Origin: a bacterium
GTDB taxonomy: Bacteria > UBA10199 > 2-02-FULL-44-16 > JAAZCA01
Reading direction: 5' to 3'
Length of the DNA stretch: 7,362 bases
NCBI GenBank assembly: GCA_041648665.1
Contig: JBAZOP010000118.1
Coordinates: 1 to 7,362, forward strand
In this document: positions 1-5,647 of the stretch, in pieces
Numbering within the stretch: the first letter of the stretch is position 1
Layout: each line of letters opens with the position of its first letter
Notes under the pieces: generated by a model
Seen by the model: the letters and a program-made list of their open reading frames with translations, nothing else
Databases searched by the model: none
What the model was told of the DNA's origin: nothing
Program-made: the position numbers and the translations under genes

Positions 1-192
1 GAGGATGCGGGGCTGGGGGCCGTGTGGGTCTGTGTGCATCCTATCGAGGAACACGTGCGCCACGTGCGCGAAGTGCTCGGCATCCCGCAGGACACTGTTC
101 CGCTTTGCGCGATTTCTATCGGCTATCCCGCGGGCGACGAGAAGCCGAAGGACAAATTCGAGCCGGAGAAGATACGCTGGGAAAAATGGTGA
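1..192 (+). CDS. Nitroreductase family protein, C-terminal fragment
   Basis: Frame 1 is open from the first base to a TGA at 190-192 and gives the last 63 residues of a protein whose start lies outside the window. The fragment reads GLGAVWVCVHPIEEHVRHVR, then a helix leading to VPLCAISIGYPAGDEKPKDKF, and ends in IRWEKW. This is the usual C-terminus of FMN-dependent nitroreductase-family oxidoreductases: the G-x-G-A-V-W strand near the flavin, a P-I-E-E helix, the I-x-x-G-Y-P strand and a closing charged tail. Such proteins use NAD(P)H to reduce nitro compounds, quinones or other substrates in the cytoplasm. The true substrate cannot be told from this fragment. The gene runs head-on into rarA with a single base between the two stop codons. 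Family assignment is fairly secure; the specific function is unknown. Confidence 0.82.
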   Translation, partial: EDAGLGAVWVCVHPIEEHVRHVREVLGIPQDTVPLCAISIGYPAGDEKPKDKFEPEKIRWEKW

Positions 193-193
193 G

Positions 194-1504
194 TTACTTC
201 TTCCTCCACCCCTTCAGCCTTTCGGAGATGTTCTTTTCGTACCCGTTCTTAGTGGGTTCGTAGTAACGTTTTCCCTTGAGCTTGTCCGGCAGGTACTGCT
301 CGTTGGGCACGAAGTGGCCATCGAAGTCGTGGGCGTACTTGTAGTCCTTTCCGTATCCCATCTCCTTCATCATCTTCGTGGGCGCGTTGCGTATGTGCTT
401 GGGCGTTGGCAGCGCCCCGAGCTCGTTCACGTCCGCGAGCGCGCGCTTGTATGACATGTAGCTCGCGTTGCTCTTGGGCGCCGTGGCGAGATAGGTGGCG
501 CACTGTGCGAGCGGGATCCAGCCCTCGGGCATGCCCACGAAGTCGAAGGACTGCATGCAGGAGATCGCGACCTGCACTGCGTGCGGGTCGGCGTTTGATA
601 CATCCTCGCTCGCGAATATCACCATGCGCCTCGCGACGAACAGTGGGTCCTCGCCTGCCTCCAGCATGCGCGCGAGATAATAAACCGCAGCGTCCGGATC
701 GCTTCCGCGCATGCTTTTGATGAATGCGGAGATGACGTTGTAGTGCTCCTCGCCCTTTTTATCGTAGAGCAGGCTCTTCTTCTGGAGCGCGGCCTCGACA
801 ACGGCCAATGAGATCTTTGACTTGTGATTGCCTCGGGAGACCAGGTCAGCGGCGATCTCGAGCGTGTTGAGCGCGCGGCGCGCGTCCCCTGCGGCTGATT
901 CCGATATAAACCTTATCGCCTCGTCGTCTGCTGAGATCTTGAGGCTGCCGAGCCCACGATCTTCGTCGGAGAGGGCCTCCCTCACCAGCTTTTCGATTTC
1001 GGCCGCGTCTATCGGCTCGAGCACGTAGACCTTGGTTCGGGAGAGCAAGGGCCCTATGACTTCGAACGAGGGGTTCTCGGTCGTGGAGCCGATGAGCGTG
1101 ATCGTCCCGTCCTCGACGTGCGGGAGCAGCGCATCCTGCTGCGCCTTGTTCCAGCGGTGGATCTCGTCCACGAACAGTATGTTCGGCCTGCCGGATAGAG
1201 ATCGGGAGGCCTTGGCCTCCTTGATGATCGCGCGCAGGTCGGTCACTCCTGAGAGCACGGCGGAGAGGTGATGGAACCGAGCTTTTGTCTTGCCCGCGAC
1301 TATGCGGGCTAGGGTGGTTTTGCCCGTGCCGGGAGGGCCCCAGAATATTATGGATGGCACGGTGTCCGCTTCGATGAGCGCGGAGAGCGGTTTGCCCGGA
1401 CCCACGAGGTGCTCCTGACCCACTATCTCGGAGAGCGTGCGGGGCCGCATCCGCTCGGCGAGCGGCGCCTTGTGGTGCCCCTTGTCGGCGAAGAGGTCGT
1501 CCAT
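194..1504 (-). CDS. rarA: Replication-associated recombination protein A (RarA/MgsA), AAA+ ATPase
   Basis: Full-length RarA/MgsA/WRNIP1-family AAA+ ATPase, 436 aa from the chosen ATG. Members act at stalled or gapped replication forks with SSB and the RecFOR/RecA machinery. Visible parts: N-terminal LAERMRPRTLSEIVGQEHLV, which is diagnostic; Walker A GPPGTGKT at about residues 56-63; Walker B ILFVDE at 109-114, followed by IHRWNKAQQD; sensor 1 GSTTEN at 139-144; and the arginine-finger segment LLSRTK with Arg156. The C-terminal half has the family oligomerisation region, including ARMLEAGEDPLFVARRMVIF and ASEDVSNADP, and the tail HIRNAPTKMMKEMGYG. Length matches the family (about 420-450 aa). 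A GTG at 1520-1522 would add six residues (MLITPL). I prefer the ATG at 1502-1504 because the protein then starts MDDLF, as many relatives do. Neither start has a clear ribosome binding site. The gene is divergent from recN and convergent with the nitroreductase gene. Confidence 0.95.
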   Translation of the reverse strand: MDDLFADKGHHKAPLAERMRPRTLSEIVGQEHLVGPGKPLSALIEADTVPSIIFWGPPGTGKTTLARIVAGKTKARFHHLSAVLSGVTDLRAIIKEAKASRSLSGRPNILFVDEIHRWNKAQQDALLPHVEDGTITLIGSTTENPSFEVIGPLLSRTKVYVLEPIDAAEIEKLVREALSDEDRGLGSLKISADDEAIRFISESAAGDARRALNTLEIAADLVSRGNHKSKISLAVVEAALQKKSLLYDKKGEEHYNVISAFIKSMRGSDPDAAVYYLARMLEAGEDPLFVARRMVIFASEDVSNADPHAVQVAISCMQSFDFVGMPEGWIPLAQCATYLATAPKSNASYMSYKRALADVNELGALPTPKHIRNAPTKMMKEMGYGKDYKYAHDFDGHFVPNEQYLPDKLKGKRYYEPTKNGYEKNISERLKGWRKK

Positions 1505-1511
1505 GAGAGGT

Positions 1512-1541
1512 GTTATGAGCACGACAGTGGTTCACTGTACA
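1512..1541 (-). promoter_or_regulatory. Possible rarA promoter overlapping the palindrome
   Basis: On the minus strand, TGTACA (1541-1536, 4 of 6 to the -35 consensus) lies 18 bp from CATAAC (1517-1512, 4 of 6 to the -10 consensus). Transcription would start at about 1505, next to the ATG at 1504, so the message would have no leader. This agrees with the lack of a Shine-Dalgarno sequence before that ATG. The match is weak and could be chance. The 15-bp palindrome at 1524-1538 would fall mostly in the spacer. Confidence 0.25.
1524..1538. promoter_or_regulatory. 15-bp palindrome between divergent rarA and recN, candidate operator
   Basis: ACAGTG-GTT-CACTGT is a perfect 6-bp inverted repeat around a 3-bp centre, in the 105-bp region between the rarA ATG and the recN GTG. 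Its position between two divergent repair genes suits a dimeric repressor controlling one or both. It does not match the LexA boxes I know (E. coli CTGT-N8-ACAG has the opposite half-site order; the Bacillus and Geobacter forms also fail). The regulator is therefore unknown. It could be a chance palindrome. Confidence 0.35.
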
Positions 1542-1571
1542 AGGGAAAAATAATTGCGGATGAAAATTCGA

Positions 1572-1600
1572 TTGAAGGCCCGCAGGCTGCGTGCTAGACG
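1572..1600 (+). promoter_or_regulatory. Possible weak recN promoter
   Basis: TTGAAG (1572-1577, 4 of 6 to consensus) is followed after 17 bp by TAGACG (1595-1600, 3 of 6). This would place the transcript start near 1607, only a few bases before the GTG at 1610. The spacing is ideal but the -10 is poor, so this is a tentative call. No better promoter is apparent in the 87 bp between the farthest rarA start and recN. The TAATTG further upstream lacks a correctly spaced -35. Confidence 0.2.
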
Positions 1601-1609
1601 AGAGAGATC

Positions 1610-3286
1610 GTGCTCACATCCCTCCGCATCAAGGACTTCGCCATCATCGACGAGATCGAGCTATCGCTCGGGACGGGGCTCAACGTGATGACCGGCGAGA
1701 CCGGCGCCGGCAAGACGATCATTGTCGAGGCGCTCAAACTCGTCCTGGGCGGCAGGGCATCCGCCGAGGCGGTGCGGGCGGGCAGCGAGTCGGCGAGCGT
1801 CACCGCCACCTTCGACTCCTCTGACCTGCCGGCCCCTGCGGCAAATGCGCTGGCCGATGCGGGCATCGAGTGCAAAGAGGGGATCATCGTCCACAGGGTC
1901 GTGGGCAGCCAGGGCAAGGGCCGGATTTCGATAAACGGCGTGCCCGTCATCGCCGCAACGCTCAAGACGGTCGCAGAGCATCTGGTGGACATATCGAGCC
2001 AGCATGAGCATCAGCTCATGCTCGACGAGGCGAGATACCCCGCGTTGCTCGACGGTTTCGCAGGCCTCTGGAAGGAATTCGAGGCGTTCGCCCTGGCGCA
2101 CCGCATGTGGCTCGATGTCTCCCGTGAGCTGGCAAAACTCGAGGACGCGGGCAGAAACGCGGTGGAAAGGCAATCGTTCCTCAAGTTCCAGCTGGACGAG
2201 ATCGAGAGGGCGCAGGTGAAGCCGGGCGAGGACGCGGAGATCGAAGCGGAACTCAAGAGGCTCAAGCACGCGGTCTTTCTGGAGGAGAAGGTGCGTGCAG
2301 CGTGCGACGCGCTGAGCGGCGAGGCCGGGTCCGCAATCTCTGCGCTCTCGATCGCTTCGCACGCGGTCGAACAGTGCGCGCAGTTCGAATCAAAGGCTGA
2401 AGACTGGGCTGCGGCTATCAATCGCTCGCGTGTCGAGGCTGAGGAGGTGGCGCGGGAGCTCTCCATATATGCCGAGCGGGTGGGCTCGGAGCCTGATAAG
2501 GCTGAGCAGCTTGAGGAGAGGATGTATCTCATAAGGGGGCTTACGCGAAAGCACGGCGGGAGCATCGAGGCTCTCCTCGCGCGAGGTGAGGAGATGGCGC
2601 AGGAGCTCAGGAAGATAGAGAACTACGACGGGGAGCGTGCGCTGAAAAGGGTGGCCCTCGATGAGTCTGCGTTAGCTAGGAGGACGGCTGCCCAGGCCCT
2701 CAGCCGCGGTCGCACACGCGCCGCGAGGGAGATGGGGAAATCCGTCGCCTCGGAGCTTTGCGAGCTCGGGATGAAGAAGAGCGAGTTTTCCATCAAGGTC
2801 GAGCAGAGGCCGGAGGAGGAATGGGACGAGTCCGGCCCCGACAGGGTGGAGTTCCTGATATCCCCCAACGTCGGGGAGCCGATGCGCGGGCTCGCCAGGA
2901 TAGCGTCCGGCGGCGAGCTGTCGCGATTCATGCTGGCGCTCAAGAGCGCCCTGGTTTCTAAGTCCGCACAGTTTGGCACCTCTATCTTCGACGAGGTGGA
3001 CAGCGGCATCGGTGGGGCGGTCGCCGCGGTGGTGGGCCGCAAGCTCAAGGCCATCTCGCAGGCGCGCCAGGTCGTATGCATCACGCATCTTCCGCAGGTT
3101 GCCGCGTTTGCGGACAGCCACGTGAGGATATCGAAGAGGGTGAAGGCCGGCCGCACGGTAACATCGATGGACGGCCTTGCCGGCGACGATAGGGTGAACG
3201 AGATAGCTCGCATGCTGGGCGGAGAGAAGATCACCGACACCACGATAGCCCACGCAAGGGAGATGCTCAGAGAAAGCGGATCGTAA
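1610..3286 (+). CDS. recN: DNA repair protein RecN, SMC-like ATPase
   Basis: Complete 558-aa RecN (E. coli RecN is about 553 aa). RecN is an SMC-family ATPase that assembles on double-strand breaks and helps RecA-dependent end joining and recombination. Visible parts: N-terminal strand LRIKDFAIIDEIEL; Walker A GETGAGKT at 29-36; the Q-loop region DISSQHEHQLML at 127-138, typical of RecN; two helical arms at about 150-220 and 255-385 that would form the short antiparallel coiled coil; ABC signature SGGELSRF at 433-440; Walker B SIFDEVDSGIGG at 458-469; and the H-loop ITHLPQVAAFAD at 491-502. The GTG start at 1610 gives exactly the conserved N-terminus (MLTSLRIKDF). A weak purine stretch (GAGAGA) lies just upstream. 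RecN is an SOS gene in many bacteria, but I see no recognisable LexA box here. The tldE ATG follows 2 bp after the stop. Confidence 0.97.
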   Translation: MLTSLRIKDFAIIDEIELSLGTGLNVMTGETGAGKTIIVEALKLVLGGRASAEAVRAGSESASVTATFDSSDLPAPAANALADAGIECKEGIIVHRVVGSQGKGRISINGVPVIAATLKTVAEHLVDISSQHEHQLMLDEARYPALLDGFAGLWKEFEAFALAHRMWLDVSRELAKLEDAGRNAVERQSFLKFQLDEIERAQVKPGEDAEIEAELKRLKHAVFLEEKVRAACDALSGEAGSAISALSIASHAVEQCAQFESKAEDWAAAINRSRVEAEEVARELSIYAERVGSEPDKAEQLEERMYLIRGLTRKHGGSIEALLARGEEMAQELRKIENYDGERALKRVALDESALARRTAAQALSRGRTRAAREMGKSVASELCELGMKKSEFSIKVEQRPEEEWDESGPDRVEFLISPNVGEPMRGLARIASGGELSRFMLALKSALVSKSAQFGTSIFDEVDSGIGGAVAAVVGRKLKAISQARQVVCITHLPQVAAFADSHVRISKRVKAGRTVTSMDGLAGDDRVNEIARMLGGEKITDTTIAHAREMLRESGS

Positions 3287-3288
3287 TT

Positions 3289-4626
3289 ATGGATATCGAG
3301 AAGGCGGTGAAGGAGGCGGTGATGAGGATCGAGGCGCAGAGCCTCGACGCGTTCGAGGTCGTGGGCCTCGTCGAACGCTCGCTCATCATCGAGTCCAAGC
3401 AGCAGATGATAGACCGCGCTCTTCGGAGCGAGAGGCGCGGGATCTCTATCAGGGCGATCAAAGGCGGGAGGATGGGGCTTGCCTCCACCGCAGACATGAA
3501 TCCGAAGTCGGTGATCACCGCCGTGCGAAGCGCCCTGGCCTCTGTGGAGAGCGTCTCACCGTCGGACGAGGTTTCGCTTCCCGAGCCCCAGCCCGAGCAG
3601 GGCAAGATTGAAGAGGTTTTGAAGAGGACGCTCTCCGATGTTCCTTACAACGACAAGGCGCGGTTTGCGATGGAGATCGAGAGCGCGGCGATAGCTCACG
3701 ACAGCAGGATATCCAAGGTCCAGCAGGCGCGCTACGGAGAGGATGTGCGCGCTCTCTTCGTCGTGAACTCCCGCGGCGTCAGGGCGAAGTTTGAGAGGGG
3801 TTTCTGCCACTGCGCTGCCAAGGCCGTGTCCGACGACGGCCGCTGCGCCCAGAGCGGGTTCGAGCAGTCCTTCTCCGCCTCTTTCGACGATATTGATCCT
3901 GCGTGGGTAGGCCGCACTGCCGCGAAGAGGGCGGTGGACAAACTCGGCGCTGCTCCGGCCCCGGGCGGAACGGCTTCAGTCGTGTTCGAGCCCCGGGCTG
4001 CCGCATCGATGCTCGCCCTCCTCGCACCGTCGTTCTTCGCCGACAACGTGCAGCGCGGCAAATCGATGCTCGCGGGCAAGCGCGGCGAATGCGTCTTCAA
4101 CGCCGCGGTCACAATAGTGGACGACGGGCTTCTGCCCCACGGCTGCAACTCGTTCGCCTTCGACTGGGAGGGCATACCCAAGAGGCGGACGGTGCTGGTG
4201 CGCGACGGCGAGGTCGAGTCCTGGCTCTATGACGGCGCCAGGGCCGCCAAGGACCGCGTTCAGTCCACGGGCAGCTGCGTGAGAGAGGGGTTGGAGAGAC
4301 AGCCCGCGGTCGGCGTGAGCAACTGTTTCCTAAAGGCAGGCGGAGCATCCCCGGAATCGCTGCTCGTCCAGGCTGACCGGGGTTTTTTGATCACGGACCT
4401 GCTGGGTTTGCATACCGCGAACCCGATCAGCGGCGCGTTCTCCCTGGGCGTCGAGGGGTTTGTCGTAAAAGAGGGGGCAAGGCGTGAGCCGGTGAGGGGC
4501 ATGACCATAGCCGGCAATGTGCATGAGCTGTTCGGAAGGATCGTCGCCGTGGGCAACAACTTGAGGTTCGTGGGGTCGTTCGGCGCACCTGCGTTTTTTG
4601 CGGAGGGGATGGTCCTGGGTTCCTGA
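3289..4626 (+). CDS. pmbA: TldE/PmbA-family protein (TldD/TldE protease, non-metal subunit type)
   Basis: Complete 445-aa protein of the TldD/PmbA (peptidase U62) family. In the studied TldD-TldE heterodimer, TldD carries the zinc and cuts unfolded peptides such as the microcin B17 precursor or CcdA, while TldE/PmbA is the catalytically inactive partner. This protein is the TldE type: I find no HExxxH zinc motif. Diagnostic stretches are RGISIRAIKGGRMGLASTAD (50-69), WVGRTAAKRAVDKLGAAPAP (206-225), VVFEPRAAASMLALLAP (231-247), ENVQRG-like DNVQRGKSMLAGKRGE (252-267), VTIVDDGLLPHG (274-285), LLGLHTANPISGAFSLGVEG (371-390) and RGMTIAGN (403-410). It is cysteine-rich for the family: C173, C175 (in CHC), C186, C268, C286, C330 and C346. 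It lies 2 bp after recN and is probably translated by coupling, as only a weak purine run precedes the ATG. No tldD is in the window. Confidence 0.93.
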   Translation: MDIEKAVKEAVMRIEAQSLDAFEVVGLVERSLIIESKQQMIDRALRSERRGISIRAIKGGRMGLASTADMNPKSVITAVRSALASVESVSPSDEVSLPEPQPEQGKIEEVLKRTLSDVPYNDKARFAMEIESAAIAHDSRISKVQQARYGEDVRALFVVNSRGVRAKFERGFCHCAAKAVSDDGRCAQSGFEQSFSASFDDIDPAWVGRTAAKRAVDKLGAAPAPGGTASVVFEPRAAASMLALLAPSFFADNVQRGKSMLAGKRGECVFNAAVTIVDDGLLPHGCNSFAFDWEGIPKRRTVLVRDGEVESWLYDGARAAKDRVQSTGSCVREGLERQPAVGVSNCFLKAGGASPESLLVQADRGFLITDLLGLHTANPISGAFSLGVEGFVVKEGARREPVRGMTIAGNVHELFGRIVAVGNNLRFVGSFGAPAFFAEGMVLGS

Positions 4627-4650
4627 TGCCCTGGGTGTAAAATTTTTGGC

Positions 4651-4678
4651 TTTTCAAGAGGGGGAGAACCCCTATAAT
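4651..4678 (+). promoter_or_regulatory. Promoter for the PP2C gene with perfect TATAAT, placed for a leaderless mRNA
   Basis: A perfect TATAAT lies at 4673-4678, preceded after 16 bp by TTTTCA (4651-4656, 4 of 6 to the -35 consensus). Transcription would begin about 7 nt past the -10, at 4685, which is the A of the PP2C start codon. The spacer contains GGGG-AGAA-CCCC (4661-4672), a 4-bp inverted repeat that might be an operator half-site pair or might be chance. The purine run AGAGGGGGAG (4657-4666) ends 18 nt before the ATG, too far for a normal Shine-Dalgarno site. The box is certain as a sequence; promoter activity is inferred. Confidence 0.55.
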
Positions 4679-4684
4679 AAATCG

Positions 4685-5494
4685 ATGCTCATAAGATCCT
4701 TCGGAATATCGGACGTGGGAAAGCGCAGGGAGAAGAACGAGGACAACTACCTTGTTCACGACGGACTCCGTCTCTACGCGGTCGCCGACGGCATGGGCGG
4801 ACACTTGGGTGGAGACATCGCCAGCGGGCTCGCCATCTCCACGATCGAAGAGGTGGTCTCCTCGCTCGAGCAAGACCCGGACACCACCCTCCAGGAGGGG
4901 GTGAACTTAAAGCAGGGCGAATATCAGGGCTATCTGCGCTATGCGGTGAGCCTCTCCAGCAAGCGCATATTCGACAAAGCGAAGGAAGAAAGCTCCCTCA
5001 GGGGCATGGGCACCACGACGGTCGCCGTGCTCTTCCGCGACAACAAGGCTTACATCGCCAACGTGGGCGATTCCCGGGCGTATCGCATAAGGAGCGATGA
5101 GATATTGCAGGTCACCAAGGATCACTCGCTGGTCGGCGAGCAGATGCGCGCCGGCATAATGACCGAGGAGGAGGCGCGCGGCAGCCGGCTGAAGAACATC
5201 ATCACCCGTTCGGTGGGCTTCCAGGAGAACGTGGATGCCGATGTGGAGATCAGGGTCGTCCAGAAGGGGGACCGGTACCTGCTCTGTTCGGACGGCCTCT
5301 CGAACCTTCTGGGCGACAAAGAGATCAGGGACATCGTCGCAACCAACGATCTGGAGACAGCCTGCAGGCGGCTCATAGACATAGCAAACGATCGCGGGGG
5401 GGAAGATAATATCACCGTGGTGATAGCCGAGGTCGACTCGCTGGACGGATCAACGGGCCAAACAGGTTCCGACGACCCGACCATTGAACTTTAA
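4685..5494 (+). CDS. PP2C-family Ser/Thr protein phosphatase (Stp1/PrpC type)
   Basis: Complete 269-aa metal-dependent protein phosphatase (PPM/PP2C) that removes phosphate from Ser/Thr residues in the cytoplasm, usually opposing Hanks-type kinases. All core motifs are present: ISDVGKRREKNEDNY (8-22), which holds the phosphate-binding Arg and metal Asp; VADGMGGH (33-40); GMGTTTVAVLF (107-117); NVGDSRAYR (126-134); KDHSLV (145-150); CSDGLSN (201-207), with a metal Asp; and GGEDNITVVIAEV (238-250), with the last metal Asp. The fold ends near residue 250, leaving a 19-residue polar tail rich in Ser, Thr, Gly and Asp. There is no membrane segment or sensory domain. The frame stays open back to 4598, inside tldE, but residue 1 at 4685 puts the conserved MLIRSFGISD at the N-terminus and follows TATAAT directly. 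No Ser/Thr kinase is visible in the window, so the partner must be elsewhere. Confidence 0.95.
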   Translation: MLIRSFGISDVGKRREKNEDNYLVHDGLRLYAVADGMGGHLGGDIASGLAISTIEEVVSSLEQDPDTTLQEGVNLKQGEYQGYLRYAVSLSSKRIFDKAKEESSLRGMGTTTVAVLFRDNKAYIANVGDSRAYRIRSDEILQVTKDHSLVGEQMRAGIMTEEEARGSRLKNIITRSVGFQENVDADVEIRVVQKGDRYLLCSDGLSNLLGDKEIRDIVATNDLETACRRLIDIANDRGGEDNITVVIAEVDSLDGSTGQTGSDDPTIEL

Positions 5495-5647
5495 TTAATG
5501 ATTCCAATAGTTTATGAAGGTTATCTTTTATTGACACTCACCCGGGTGTCTGTTAACAATTCATTATCAATTAAGATTATTTAATCAATTTGCAGGATCT
5601 ATCACATACCGAAGCTGTTTGGACGTTAATCAACTGTCAAAAGAATA
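5495..5647. other. AT-rich intergenic region between the PP2C and M23 genes
   Basis: This 153-bp spacer is much richer in A and T than the flanking genes. It holds the palindromic promoter described separately, plus short repeats: ATCAATT at 5566-5572 and 5584-5590 (18 bp apart), TTAATCAA at 5581-5588 and 5626-5633, and the inverted pair ATTAA/TTAAT at 5570-5574 and 5581-5585. I see no terminator with a T-tract for the PP2C gene. The only ORF is an unconvincing 28-codon one. The composition fits a promoter or regulator-binding region. Confidence 0.6.
5531..5560 (+). promoter_or_regulatory. Candidate promoter for the M23 gene with embedded palindromic operator
   Basis: A consensus -35 TTGACA (5531-5536) is followed after 18 bp by AACAAT (5555-5560, 4 of 6 to the -10 consensus). 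The expected start is near 5567, giving an untranslated leader of about 80 nt before the M23 ATG. Centred at 5543/5544 is an imperfect palindrome spanning 5531-5556. Its perfect core is CACCCGGGTG (5539-5548), and the flanks ACA/TGT and TT/AA also match, so 10 of 13 arm positions pair. It covers the -35 and the whole spacer, the classic place for a repressor site. The regulator is unknown. A transcript hairpin is possible, but no T-tract follows, so I do not call a terminator. Confidence 0.5.

Noticed and set aside
5..454. Plus-strand frame of 149 codons across the nitroreductase end and the rarA C-terminus
   Set aside because: It is out of frame with the clear nitroreductase fragment and antisense to conserved RarA sequence; it is an artefact of base composition.
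1524..1538. LexA (SOS) box upstream of recN
   Set aside because: The palindrome has half-site order ACAG...CTGT, opposite to the E. coli box, and fails the Bacillus, Geobacter and Myxococcus forms I recall. It is kept only as an operator of unknown regulator.
2011..3253. Long open frames on the minus strand opposite recN, and similar ones opposite tldE and M23
   Set aside because: They lie wholly inside well-recognised genes, their translations are rich in Ser/Arg or otherwise unlike known proteins, and such antisense frames are expected in GC-rich coding DNA.
4598..4684. Upstream extension of the PP2C reading frame by 29 codons into the end of tldE
   Set aside because: The added residues do not resemble PP2C N-termini, overlap tldE, and would have to be transcribed from upstream of the perfect TATAAT at 4673. 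The internal ATG at 4685 gives the conserved start.
5533..5550. GACAC/GTGTC hairpin as a terminator for the PP2C gene
   Set aside because: No T-tract follows and the sequence overlaps a consensus -35 box, so an operator is the better reading.
5498..5584. 28-codon ORF in the PP2C-M23 spacer, beginning MIPIVYEGYL
   Set aside because: There is no ribosome binding site, it overlaps the candidate promoter and operator, and it has no recognisable feature. Its composition reflects AT-rich DNA.
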